This document shows positions 9,838 through 18,339 of a DNA stretch of 64,000 bases, in pieces. This stretch comes from Ilumatobacter coccineus YM16-304 (GTDB lineage: Bacteria > Actinomycetota > Acidimicrobiia > Acidimicrobiales > Ilumatobacteraceae): contig NC_020520.1 in NCBI RefSeq assembly GCF_000348785.1, positions 3,162,001 to 3,226,000 of the forward strand. Direction: 5' to 3'. Every line of letters starts with the position of its first letter. Within the stretch, counting starts at the first letter, position 1. The position numbers were made by a program, and so were the translations under genes. Below the pieces are notes generated by a model. It worked only from the letters and a program-made list of their open reading frames with translations. It searched no databases and was not told where the DNA came from.

Positions 9838-10293
9838 TCAGGACGGAGCGTGGTTGCCGCAGCCGTCGGGCGTGCTGCCCGGCTCGCGAACTTCGGCGAC
9901 GGCCGCCCACAGGTCGGTGGCGGTCATCGGGCCCAGGAAGCTCTTGCGCGTGACGCCGGCGGCGTCGACGATGACGAGCGTCGGCACCGCGTCGATCCGG
10001 TACCGCTCGTGGAGCTCTCGCTGAGCGAGGAAGTCGATGTTGGCCACGGCCACTTCGTTCGTTTCGAGCACGGCCGCCTTGCTCACGACCTCGGCGCACT
10101 TGTCGCAGGTGTCGGACGAGAAGGTGACGACGAGCCACGGAGCGTCGGGTCGCACGAAGTCGGCGCGGTCGAGTTGTTCGGGCACGTTGAACCGTTGCTG
10201 CGTGGGCGCATCGGGGACGCGCCGACGCTTGACGACCTCTGCGACCGCTGCGGCGAGCAGGATGATCACGACGGCGATCAGCAGGCGAGTCAT
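9838..10293 (-). CDS. membrane-anchored thioredoxin-like protein
   Basis: A 151-residue protein with an N-terminal anchor (residues 4-22, LLIAVVIILLAAAVAEVV) and a thioredoxin fold. The redox motif CDKC (about residues 63-66, SSDTCDKCAEV) replaces the classical WCGPC. The conserved cis-proline segment is DAVPTLVIVD. The fold probably faces the cell exterior and could serve disulfide exchange, but substrate and direction are unknown. The start ATG 10293 has TAGCCT 9 bases upstream. It lies 44 bp downstream of the DUF5719 gene on the same strand and may be read through from it. Confidence 0.85.
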   Translation of the reverse strand: MTRLLIAVVIILLAAAVAEVVKRRRVPDAPTQQRFNVPEQLDRADFVRPDAPWLVVTFSSDTCDKCAEVVSKAAVLETNEVAVANIDFLAQRELHERYRIDAVPTLVIVDAAGVTRKSFLGPMTATDLWAAVAEVREPGSTPDGCGNHAPS

Positions 10294-10337
10294 ACGTCCG
10301 TCAGGCTATCGACACGCCCGGTCGAGCGATGCCGCAC

Positions 10338-11903
10338 TCAGTTGCTGGCGGGCAGCAGGAACGAGCCCGATCGGCCCTCGAGGTCGCCGCCACGGGGCAG
10401 CAAACGCTCGACGAAGACACGACTCGTCGACGAGACGATCAGTTCCTGGCCGAGCACGTCCGGGTCGACCAGGTCGATCGTGATGATCGAACCCGGCGCC
10501 AGCGGGATCTCCGACAGACTCGGCACGACCGACGGACCGCCGGGGCCGACGGCTTCGACCGTGACCGTGGCGTCGGACTGGTCGATGTTGTAGACGACGA
10601 GCGCCTGTTCGGTGGCCACGGTCGGGCCGACACCCATGTGCCACACGCTCGCGACGTACCCGTCGGGCCGGGGCGGGGCACCCATCACGACCGAGGTGGC
10701 AACGGATTCACCGGCCGGACGGGTGAGTACCCGTTCGACCACGATCGACGGCTGCGCCAGCGTCGAGAACACCGTCGAGTGACGGCCGAGCGGAATCTCG
10801 CCGATCGCCGTCGCGAAGTCGACGAACTCGCCGTCGCCACTGCCATCGTCACCGGCCTCGTCGCCGTCCACCGGGGTGAACGCGTCGTCGCCGGCCAGCG
10901 GACCGGTGATGGTGGGGTCGGCGTACGGGTCGAACACGACCACACGCCGTGGCCCGATCACGATCGGGTCGAGATCTTCGACGCCGGCATCGAGCGGCAG
11001 ACCACCGAAGAACACGGTGACCTCGACGTCGTCGTCGGTCGGGTTGTAGATCGAGTAGGTCTCGCTGATCCCGTCGTTGCGTTCACCATCGGCGAACCAC
11101 CACTGGTCGCGAAGTTCGGGCGCTGCCAGCGAGACGTCATACCCGAGTCGTCCGCCTCCGACGTAGTGCTGTGCCCGTCCGACGACGAGACGACCGGCGG
11201 TCGCCTCGACCGACACGGCGATGATCGGTTCGTCACGAGCACCGAGCTCGGCGATCGGGATGGTCCGAACCGTGCGCGGGAGCACGGTGAAGCCCTTGAA
11301 CTGACCGGGTTGCGACTCTCGCTCTTCGGTCGAGAACCGGAGGTTCGCCACCACCGGCTCGTCGAAGGGGTTGGTGAGCACCAACGTGTCGATGCTGCCG
11401 TCGACGGTGAACCCGTCGGCCAGATACCACGTCGGTGACGTGTCGTTGGAGCACGCGGCGACCGAGTTGCCCGCCGGATGGTTGGCGATCTGTTCGACGA
11501 AGCCGCCGCCGCCGTCGATCTCGACGACGATGCTGGCGAACGCGGTCGGGTCGGGCACGGTCGCGTCGACGTCGATGCGGGTCTGCGCCCACGGTCCGAC
11601 GCTGAACTCCCGGTCGGCGACCACACCGTCATCGGTGAGGATCATGTAGCGCCCGACGAGCTGAGCGTCGTCGCGGTTCGACACCACCACGCTGCCACCG
11701 ACACCGGCTTCGCCGGTCGCCGGAACTCCGGGGCAGAACCAGCTGCCGGTGAGGCTGCCGGAGGCGCCGACCGCCGGCATCCAGGTGCCGCCGGTCTCGG
11801 AGAAGAACGGTGTGGGTGCGGGGTCGGTGTCGCGGCCGATCAACACGATGCCGATCATCGACACGACCAACAGGATCGCTGCGGGGAACGCTCGACGGCT
11901 CAT
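10338..11903 (-). CDS. DUF5719 family exported protein
   Basis: 521 residues with a hydrophobic N-terminal segment (~5-23, FPAAILLVVSMIGIVLIG) acting as signal or anchor, followed by an all-beta extracellular region. Motifs such as SWFCPGVPAT (~54) and WYLADGFTVDG (~160) are features I associate with DUF5719. This family typically accompanies a giant GT2 glycosyltransferase in actinobacteria. Here the start ATG overlaps the GT2 stop in an ATGA arrangement, with a GGAGG ribosome site 7 bases upstream, so the two are translationally coupled. Two conserved Cys in the N-terminal part may form a disulfide. Function is unknown; a role beside the glycosyltransferase at the cell surface is inferred from the coupling alone. 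Confidence 0.8.
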   Translation of the reverse strand: MSRRAFPAAILLVVSMIGIVLIGRDTDPAPTPFFSETGGTWMPAVGASGSLTGSWFCPGVPATGEAGVGGSVVVSNRDDAQLVGRYMILTDDGVVADREFSVGPWAQTRIDVDATVPDPTAFASIVVEIDGGGGFVEQIANHPAGNSVAACSNDTSPTWYLADGFTVDGSIDTLVLTNPFDEPVVANLRFSTEERESQPGQFKGFTVLPRTVRTIPIAELGARDEPIIAVSVEATAGRLVVGRAQHYVGGGRLGYDVSLAAPELRDQWWFADGERNDGISETYSIYNPTDDDVEVTVFFGGLPLDAGVEDLDPIVIGPRRVVVFDPYADPTITGPLAGDDAFTPVDGDEAGDDGSGDGEFVDFATAIGEIPLGRHSTVFSTLAQPSIVVERVLTRPAGESVATSVVMGAPPRPDGYVASVWHMGVGPTVATEQALVVYNIDQSDATVTVEAVGPGGPSVVPSLSEIPLAPGSIITIDLVDPDVLGQELIVSSTSRVFVERLLPRGGDLEGRSGSFLLPASN

Positions 11904-14900
11904 GCCGGTACCTCCGGATCGTCATCGGATCCATCGTCATCCGGCGCACCGGGTGCGGCTGGTGCGGAACCGTCTGTGACGTCGGCCGCTGGTGCCGCGT
12001 CGACCGCGTCGGCATCGATCGCGAGATCGACACCGCTCTCACGCTCGGCGGCGAACTCTTCCTCGATCGCCGTCACCGACTCGGCCACGACCGCGTCGGC
12101 ATCCGGGTCGCCATCCGGATCGAAGCCCGGATCGGCGATCACACCGATCGACCCGGTCATGTCGAGCCCGGGGTCGAGACCGACGGGAAGCGGGCTGGCA
12201 GCGTCGTCGAGCGAGATCAAGGTCTCGTCGTCGATCGCGGCCACTCGTCGACGTGCCAACGGCACCGAGACCCGCATGGCAGCGAACAGAGCGAGGAGCC
12301 AGAGCACGATCTGGACGCCGACCAGCAGCGACCGGGAGCCCGGCGACTCGTACGAGAGGGTGCCGACGCCCGGTTCGGTGATGTCGAACGCGGTCGTCAC
12401 GCCGAACGCTCGGCGGGGTTCGATGTCGACGCCGTCGACGGTGAGCTTCCAGTTCGAGTCGTACGGCACCGCCAGGTGCAGGGTTCCGACCTCAAGGTCG
12501 TCGACGGCCTCCGACAGGTGATCGCTCGTGACGAAGGCCGGCGTCGCGTTGGTCAGGTCGGCTCGAACCAGCGACACGTCGCCCGCCGACGTGCTCGCCT
12601 CGGCGGTCGGGCCGGTCAGCAGCGACACCGTCGGCAGCCAGGCGCTGTTCTGGTAGACGTCGACCGTCGGCAGGTCGGGGAACGCGACGACGTCGAGTTG
12701 CTCGTCGATCGCGTCGCTCAGACCGAGCGGCGGTGTCAGCGGATCGGCCGGCGTGGAGATCACACCGTCGAACTTCGGCACGACGACGAACCGGATGCCG
12801 AGCGGAGCGAGCAACCGACCCGCACGCTGGGTCGATCCGGCAGCGATCTGGTCGAGGGCGTCGACGATGATGTCGTCACCACGCGTCGACGGTGCCGCCC
12901 ACCGATCTCGCACGTCGAGGCCGTCGTCGCTGAGCACGTTGTACGAGATGCCGTCGCGGTACTCGGTTCCCTGGAGCGGGAGGATCCGGGCGTCGCCGAG
13001 AACCAGCACGTTGAAGTCACCGTCCCCGTCGGTGTCGTCGACATCGGGCAGCGTGCGGTCGATCAGATCCGCGAGCGTGGTGGTCGGAGCGTTCCACGAC
13101 CCGTCACCGATCGAGTAGACACCGGGTGCCAGGCCGATGAGCACCGCCGTGCTGGCGAGCAACCCGAGCGGCTGGCGCCAACCGAACGTGCCGCCGCGAA
13201 CGTCGAGGTCGAACGCCGCGAGCGCCGCGGCGGCCGACACCGCGAGCCCGACGGCGATCGGGGCCAGGAGCACACCCGCCTCGGGTGCGGCGACGGGCAG
13301 GCTCCCGCGGTCGGCGAGCACAGCGAGTACACCGAAGGTGACGACGATCGCCGCCGAGCGGATCGCCCACGTGAGGCGCCAGGCTCGCCCGAGCAGTACC
13401 GCCGCGAGGACCGGCAGGTAGAGCGCGAGGCCGAGGTAGGCGAAGTCGGTCGGACCGACCTCGAACGCGGCGAGTGCACCGAGTCCGCGTCCAGGATCTC
13501 CGATCGGCGTCGGCCCCGAGATCGACTCCCACGACCACGACGTGATCCACGGGAGGTTGAGCACGGCACCGACCAGAACCGCGAGGCATCCGAGCCCGCC
13601 GTACTGTGCAGCGGTGCGCCACGGCGCGAGCGCCAGCAGGGACGACAGCGCGAGCAGGATCGCGATGACCAACGCGACGATCAGCATCGCCGGTGTGAAC
13701 GCGGCGGCCAGCGCGACCACGATGCCCGCCTGGAGCGTGCGACGAAGTCGTTCGGGCCACGAGAGTTCGAGCAGACCGTCGGCCAGATCGCTGGTGGCGG
13801 TGTCGGGATCGGCGGTGGCCACACCGACGGCGCGGCGCAGCGTGTGGATGATCCACGGCGCCGACGCGTAGGCGACCAGCGTGTCGATCGAACCGATCGC
13901 CATGGCGCCACCAACCAGCGGGCTGGCGGCGTAGACGAGCAGCGCCGCGATCCGGGCGCGCGTCGAGGGGAACACCGTGGCCAGCTTCCACAGCCCGGTG
14001 AGCCCGACGACGACCAGTCCGAGGATGAAGATGGTGTGCAGCAGCCCCATGCGGAACAAGGTCACGGTCGACAGCACCGACAGCGTGCCCCAGCCCGTCG
14101 GATTCGGTGAGGTCGCTCCGAGGCCGTTCGGGTTCCAACCGTTGGTGTAGCTGCTCAGCAGTTCACGCGGGCTCTCGGGGAACGCCAGGAACTCGCCCAC
14201 CGTCGGGATGCCCTCGGCGAACCACGAGCGACTCCCGAAGGCCAGCGCCACCAGCACACCGACCCAGGCGAAGACCGGCGCCGTCGTGCTCTGACGCCAA
14301 CGACGGACGTTGTTCTCGGCACCGACGAACGTGGAGGTCTCACGGCTCCGGAGGAACGAGGCGAGTCGTGCGCTGCCGCGTTGCTGCAGCCCGAGCACCT
14401 CGCGTTCGGGCACCTGACGGACCCCGGCGATCGCACGGCGACGGCTGATGATCGACGGGATGCGCGGAACGAGACCGACCAGCGCTCGCAGCGATGCGAC
14501 CGCCGAGCGGAACCGACCGGTGAAGAGACCGACCACGAGTTCGACGAGGGTGAGCACCACCAGCTCGAGGAGCCGCCCGGGAAGCCTCGCCCGACCGGTG
14601 AGCGTGACGACCGTGCGCACGCGATTGCGGGCGGCGCGCGTCTGGCTCGCCAGATCGGGACGCCGTTCGGCGAACTCGCCCCGATGGCGGACCTTCGCCG
14701 TGGGGGCCACGACGACGCGAGCGCCGCTGTGGTGCGCTCGCCAGCAGAGTTCGAGGTCTTCGCCGGAGAAGTCGATGTCGGGGTCGAAACCTCCGAGCTC
14801 GCGGAACAGGTCGGCTCTGGCCAGGAAGAACGCCGACGGCAGCACGAACACGTCGCGCACGCCGTCGTGCTGCTCCTGATCGACCTCGCCTTCCTCGATC

Positions 14901-15421
14901 GGCTGATCGATCTCACCGAATCGGTCGGAACCGAGCCCGACGGTCTGCAACCGGCTCGGGTCGTCCCAGTCGACGATCTTCGGGCCGACGAGTCCGGCGT
15001 TCGACCGGTAGAGCTCCTCGACGAGCAACCGGACCGCATCGGGCTCGGGAGCGACGTCGTCGTGGCAGAACAGGAAGAACCCGTTCTGACCTTCGACGAG
15101 CCGCAGCACCTCGTTGGCGGCGGCACCGAAACCGGGGTTGGCACCGAGCGACCGGACGAAGGCCTTCGGCAAACGCATCTTGATGACGGTCTCGATGTGC
15201 GACTCGAGCGCGATGCTGCCCGTGTCGTCGTTGTTCGCCGACATCTCCGACGCCGCCTGTTGTTGCGCGGCGACCGACGACTCGGTCAGCAGGAACAGGA
15301 AGCGAAGGTTGGGATAGTCCTGGGCGGCGAACGCGCCGAGCGTCTCCTCGAACCATTCCCCCGGTTCGTGCACGACGACGACCGCCACGACCGGCGGTGC
15401 GTGCTGAGACTCTGGTTCCAC
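11900..15421 (-). CDS. giant GT2 glycosyltransferase with C-terminal polytopic membrane region
   Basis: 1173 residues from GTG 15421; a TTG at 15427 is the upstream alternative. The N-terminal ~260 residues are a GT-A domain: VVVVHEPGEWFEETL at the start, the acidic pair in FCHDDVAPEPDAV (~115) and the GEDLELCWRAH motif (~213) of the acceptor/catalytic-base loop. Amphipathic and hydrophobic segments follow. From ~380 to ~780 there are about a dozen membrane helices, then an extracytoplasmic domain (~800-1040), one more helix and an acidic Asp/Ala-rich cytoplasmic tail. This architecture occurs in actinobacterial envelope biosynthesis beside DUF5719. It probably adds a sugar to a lipid-linked or wall glycan (inference). 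TAACCT lies 9 bases before GTG 15421, which favours that start. Confidence 0.82.
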   Translation of the reverse strand: MEPESQHAPPVVAVVVVHEPGEWFEETLGAFAAQDYPNLRFLFLLTESSVAAQQQAASEMSANNDDTGSIALESHIETVIKMRLPKAFVRSLGANPGFGAAANEVLRLVEGQNGFFLFCHDDVAPEPDAVRLLVEELYRSNAGLVGPKIVDWDDPSRLQTVGLGSDRFGEIDQPIEEGEVDQEQHDGVRDVFVLPSAFFLARADLFRELGGFDPDIDFSGEDLELCWRAHHSGARVVVAPTAKVRHRGEFAERRPDLASQTRAARNRVRTVVTLTGRARLPGRLLELVVLTLVELVVGLFTGRFRSAVASLRALVGLVPRIPSIISRRRAIAGVRQVPEREVLGLQQRGSARLASFLRSRETSTFVGAENNVRRWRQSTTAPVFAWVGVLVALAFGSRSWFAEGIPTVGEFLAFPESPRELLSSYTNGWNPNGLGATSPNPTGWGTLSVLSTVTLFRMGLLHTIFILGLVVVGLTGLWKLATVFPSTRARIAALLVYAASPLVGGAMAIGSIDTLVAYASAPWIIHTLRRAVGVATADPDTATSDLADGLLELSWPERLRRTLQAGIVVALAAAFTPAMLIVALVIAILLALSSLLALAPWRTAAQYGGLGCLAVLVGAVLNLPWITSWSWESISGPTPIGDPGRGLGALAAFEVGPTDFAYLGLALYLPVLAAVLLGRAWRLTWAIRSAAIVVTFGVLAVLADRGSLPVAAPEAGVLLAPIAVGLAVSAAAALAAFDLDVRGGTFGWRQPLGLLASTAVLIGLAPGVYSIGDGSWNAPTTTLADLIDRTLPDVDDTDGDGDFNVLVLGDARILPLQGTEYRDGISYNVLSDDGLDVRDRWAAPSTRGDDIIVDALDQIAAGSTQRAGRLLAPLGIRFVVVPKFDGVISTPADPLTPPLGLSDAIDEQLDVVAFPDLPTVDVYQNSAWLPTVSLLTGPTAEASTSAGDVSLVRADLTNATPAFVTSDHLSEAVDDLEVGTLHLAVPYDSNWKLTVDGVDIEPRRAFGVTTAFDITEPGVGTLSYESPGSRSLLVGVQIVLWLLALFAAMRVSVPLARRRVAAIDDETLISLDDAASPLPVGLDPGLDMTGSIGVIADPGFDPDGDPDADAVVAESVTAIEEEFAAERESGVDLAIDADAVDAAPAADVTDGSAPAAPGAPDDDGSDDDPEVPA

Positions 15422-15475
15422 GATCAAGCGAGGTTAGTGGTGCCGACCTCGGCAAACCGGGCACCCCGACGCCGG

Positions 15476-15488
15476 TAGCGTGTGTCAC
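15476..15488 (+). promoter_or_regulatory. leaderless -10 element of the 71-residue protein gene
   Basis: TAGCGT (15476-15481) followed by 7 bases and ATG 15489, in the short gap divergent from the giant glycosyltransferase gene. Confidence 0.5.
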
Positions 15489-15704
15489 ATGGCCACGTTT
15501 CCGTCGGTGGATCTCACGAATTTCGACCTCGCTCCAACGGTGCGCACCATTCGGTCGATCGGCGGCGCCGTGTCGAGTACCGCTGCCGACAACGCCAAAG
15601 AGGTCACCTACACCGCCGTCGGGCTCGGCGTACTCGCCTATCAGCGTCTCCAGGTCCGTCGCCGTGAGATCGAACGCGCACTGCGCGACCTCGACGAGCG
15701 CTGA
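15489..15704 (+). CDS. small protein of unknown function
   Basis: A 71-residue protein that I do not recognise. It has a mildly hydrophobic centre (VTYTAVGLGVLAYQRLQV) and a strongly charged C-terminus (RRREIERALRDLDER) likely to form an amphipathic or coiled-coil helix. No full-length membrane helix or cysteine is present. An open frame begins three codons earlier, but the leaderless -10 element 7 bases upstream of ATG 15489 decides the start. It lies 45 bp before the flippase gene on the same strand and may be its operon partner. The codon pattern (G/C in third positions) matches the neighbouring real genes, which supports coding. Confidence 0.65.
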   Translation: MATFPSVDLTNFDLAPTVRTIRSIGGAVSSTAADNAKEVTYTAVGLGVLAYQRLQVRRREIERALRDLDER

Positions 15705-15749
15705 GCGACACGCGTCACGCCCGGGCACAGCGATAGCCTCCCTTCTTCC

Positions 15750-17186
15750 GTGACGAGCCAATCCACCAGCCCGAGCGCGCCGAGTCGGAATCGCCTTCCG
15801 GTTCCCGAGGGCACCATTCCCGTCGGCATCGCGCTCATCATCGCGGGCGTCGCGACGTACGCGTTCTTCCTCGTCGGCAAGAGCGCCGTCGGCGGCGACG
15901 AACAGTTCGAGCCGATCGTCTCGCTGTGGTTCGCGACGTTCGCGCTGGCACCTGGCTTCTTCCTCCCGCTCGAACAAGAACTCGGCCGAGCGCTCGCGCA
16001 GCGACGGGCGGTCGGTGACGGCACCAAGCCGGTCATCCAGAAGGTCGTCCGGTTGAGCATCATGCTCGTTGCGGTGATCGTGCTGGCGATTCTCGCCGCC
16101 AGTCCGCTGATCGCGAGCGACTACTTCGACGGCGACTCGATCATGGTCCTTGCGCTGATCGCCACGTTCATCGCGTACGCCCCGGCGCACCTCGCTCGCG
16201 GCGTGTGTTCCGGCAGCGGCCGCTTCCGTGACTACGCGATCATCATGGGTTCCGACGGTGTCGTGCGGATCATCCTCTGTGTGCTGCTCGCCGCCGTGGG
16301 CATCAAAGCCGCCGGCGCCTACGGGTTCGCGGTCGCCGTGTCGCCGCTGTTCGCGGTCGCCTACGTGTGGCGCCGAGGCGCACTCGAACCGATCGCTCGC
16401 CGCCTCCGGCCCGCCACACCCCCACTGCCGGAGGCCGCTGGCCTCACCGACGCCGACGCCCGCCACGACGGCGGCGCGGTCGAGGAGTTCGACGACGGCT
16501 CCCCCGCCGACTGGAACGAGGTCACCCCCAACCTCGGCTGGCTGCTCCTCGGTTCGGTCTTCGCGGCATCGTTGCTCAACGCCGGCCCGATCACCGCGAG
16601 CCTCCTCGCCGCCGACAACGAAGGCGGCTTCGTCACCCGTTTCTCGTACGGCGTGCTGCTCGCCCGTGTGCCGCTGTTCCTCTTCCAGGCGGTGCAGGCC
16701 GCGCTGCTCCCCGGTCTCAGCCGCATGGCGGCGCAGGGCCAGCTCACCGAGTTCCGCACCGGTCTGAAGAAGCTGATGTACGTCGTGCTCGCGGTCGGCG
16801 TCATCGGCACCTCGGGAGCGTTCGTCCTCGGTCCGCTGGCGATCGAGATCGTGTACGACGCCGAGCTCACCGGTCGCACGCTCGCCATGCTCGCCCTCGG
16901 CAGCGCCTGCTACATGATGGCGCTGGCGTTCGCACAGGCGGTGATCGCGCTCAAGGGCCATGCACTGGTCGCAGCCGGATGGGGCATCGGCGTGGTCACG
17001 TTCGTCGTGGTCACCTGGCTGGCGAGCGACGAACTCTTCCGCCGCATCGAGATCGGACTGCTGGCGTCGTCGGTCGCCGCGCTGATCACGTTCGCCGTGG
17101 CCCTTCGCTCACGTCTGCGTTCGGGCGTCATCCCCGACCAGGCCTCGGTGATGGAAGCCATCACCGACCAGCCGTTCGAGAGCTGA
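15750..17186 (+). CDS. polysaccharide flippase-like membrane protein (MOP superfamily)
   Basis: 478 residues with about 12-14 hydrophobic helices and a hydrophilic loop in the middle (~225-260, rich in Asp and Pro). The overall pattern matches Wzx/MurJ-like lipid-linked sugar exporters of the MOP superfamily. Features include an N-terminal pair of helices after a Ser/Pro-rich tail and the segment RVPLFLFQAVQAALLPGLSRMA (~310-331), where a Pro-Gly kink resembles those of flippases. It opens the surface-polysaccharide block and would export undecaprenyl-linked units. The substrate is not predictable. The start is GTG 15750 with TAGCCT 10 bases upstream. Its 3' end faces gmd, with a palindromic repeat pair between them. 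Confidence 0.75.
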   Translation: MTSQSTSPSAPSRNRLPVPEGTIPVGIALIIAGVATYAFFLVGKSAVGGDEQFEPIVSLWFATFALAPGFFLPLEQELGRALAQRRAVGDGTKPVIQKVVRLSIMLVAVIVLAILAASPLIASDYFDGDSIMVLALIATFIAYAPAHLARGVCSGSGRFRDYAIIMGSDGVVRIILCVLLAAVGIKAAGAYGFAVAVSPLFAVAYVWRRGALEPIARRLRPATPPLPEAAGLTDADARHDGGAVEEFDDGSPADWNEVTPNLGWLLLGSVFAASLLNAGPITASLLAADNEGGFVTRFSYGVLLARVPLFLFQAVQAALLPGLSRMAAQGQLTEFRTGLKKLMYVVLAVGVIGTSGAFVLGPLAIEIVYDAELTGRTLAMLALGSACYMMALAFAQAVIALKGHALVAAGWGIGVVTFVVVTWLASDELFRRIEIGLLASSVAALITFAVALRSRLRSGVIPDQASVMEAITDQPFES

Positions 17187-17195
17187 ACCGCCCAT

Positions 17196-17238
17196 CAATT
17201 GGTGTCAGACACCGTCAACCGGTGTCAGACACCAGTTG
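17196..17238. repeat. GGTGTCWGACACC repeat pair arranged as a long inverted repeat
   Basis: Two copies of the palindrome GGTGTCAGACACC (17201-17213 and 17221-17233) lie within a larger inverted repeat with 19-bp arms fitting CAAYTGGTGTCWGACACCG and its complement (17196-17214 and 17220-17238). It sits between the convergent flippase and gmd genes, where a transcript could fold into a strong hairpin and end transcription from both sides. Three further copies occur at 44369, 62494 and 62534. Confidence 0.8.
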
Positions 17239-17265
17239 ACCGTCTCCGGCGTGGCGGCCGGCGGG

Positions 17266-18252
17266 CTAGAGGCCGGCTTTGGCTTTTTCGAGGGCGAGGT
17301 CGTTCTCGACCATCATCTTGACCAACGCAGGGAAGTCGACCTCGGGCTCCCAGCCCAGCTTCTCCTTGGCCTTCGAGGCGTCGCCGATGAGCAGATCGAC
17401 CTCGGCGGGCCGGAAGAACTTCGGGTCCTGTCGGACGTACTTCTGCCAGTCGTCGATACCGACCTCGCCGAACGCCCGCACGACGAGCTCTTCGATCGAG
17501 TGCGTCTCGCCGGTCGCGAGGACGTAGTCGTCGGGCTCGTCTTGCTGCAGCATGAGCCACATGCCCTTGACGTAGTCGCCGGCGTAGCCCCAGTCGCGCT
17601 TCGAGTCGAGGTTGCCCATCACCAGTTCGTGTTGCAGACCCAGGCTGATGCGAGCAGCCGCGTTGGTGACCTTGCGGGTGACGAACTCGATACCGCGCCG
17701 CGGTCCCTCGTGGTTGAACAGGATGCCCGACGAGGCGTGCAGGCCGTACGACTCCCGGTAGTTGACGACGATGTCGTGGCCGAACACCTTGGCGCAGCCA
17801 TACGGCGAACGGGGGTGGAACGGCGTCAACTCGGTCTGCGGGGTCTCGCGTACCTCGCCGAACATCTCGGACGACGACGCCTGGTAGAACCGGATCGGGT
17901 TGTCTCGGGTGCCGCCGACCATGCGGATCGCCTCGAGCATGCGCAGCACGCCCAACCCGGTGATGTTGGCCGTGAGCTCGGCTTGCGAGAACGAGAGCGC
18001 CACGAAGCTGATCGCACCCAGGTTGTACACCTCGTCGGGCTGCGCCTGCTGCAGCGCCGCGACGAGCGACGGCAGGTCGGCGAGGTCTCCCGAGATCAAC
18101 TCGACGAACGGCATCTCCTCCTGGAGCTTGCTCGCCCGAGGGTTGTTCTGCCCCTTGATCATCCCGTAGACGTCGTAGCCCCGACCGTGCAGGAACTCCG
18201 CGAGGTGCTGGCCGTCTTGGCCCGTGATTCCGGTGATGAAGGCGCGTGGCAT
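17266..18252 (-). CDS. gmd: GDP-mannose 4,6-dehydratase
   Basis: A 328-residue extended SDR enzyme that converts GDP-mannose to GDP-4-keto-6-deoxymannose, the entry to GDP-fucose, GDP-rhamnose or related sugars. It has the Rossmann motif GITGQDG (8-14), the active-site region QASSSEMFG (~123-131) and catalytic YGCAK (~150-154). The family segments NHEGPRRG and SKRDWGYAGDYV are also clear. Length matches short bacterial GMD. No GDP-fucose synthase or perosamine synthase is present nearby, so the final sugar is uncertain; the epimerase at 20415-21335 is a candidate partner. ATG 18252 has TAGACT 9 bases upstream. Substrate supply comes from ManB and perhaps the nucleotidyltransferase at 21386-22384. 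Confidence 0.93.
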   Translation of the reverse strand: MPRAFITGITGQDGQHLAEFLHGRGYDVYGMIKGQNNPRASKLQEEMPFVELISGDLADLPSLVAALQQAQPDEVYNLGAISFVALSFSQAELTANITGLGVLRMLEAIRMVGGTRDNPIRFYQASSSEMFGEVRETPQTELTPFHPRSPYGCAKVFGHDIVVNYRESYGLHASSGILFNHEGPRRGIEFVTRKVTNAAARISLGLQHELVMGNLDSKRDWGYAGDYVKGMWLMLQQDEPDDYVLATGETHSIEELVVRAFGEVGIDDWQKYVRQDPKFFRPAEVDLLIGDASKAKEKLGWEPEVDFPALVKMMVENDLALEKAKAGL

Positions 18253-18326
18253 AGGGCCGGGAGTCTAGGAGGGGGATCACCCGAGCACTGTCTCGGCCGT
18301 GGTCGGGAGCCGGCCGGGTCGAACGG

Positions 18327-18339
18327 TACGATCCTCGTC
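18327..18339 (+). promoter_or_regulatory. leaderless -10 element of the GT4/cofD operon
   Basis: TACGAT (18327-18332) followed by 7 bases and GTG 18340. It fixes the start of a glycosyltransferase whose reading frame is open for more than a kilobase upstream. Confidence 0.5.

Noticed and set aside
7763-10138. A 791-codon minus-strand frame through ftsH
   Set aside because: It is antisense to a protein with intact AAA and zinc motifs, and its own translation is charged low-complexity sequence.
11810-14110. A 766-codon plus-strand frame antisense to the giant glycosyltransferase
   Set aside because: The composition is dominated by Arg, Gly, Asp and Val, with no fold or start signal. The minus-strand gene has a GT2 domain and membrane helices.
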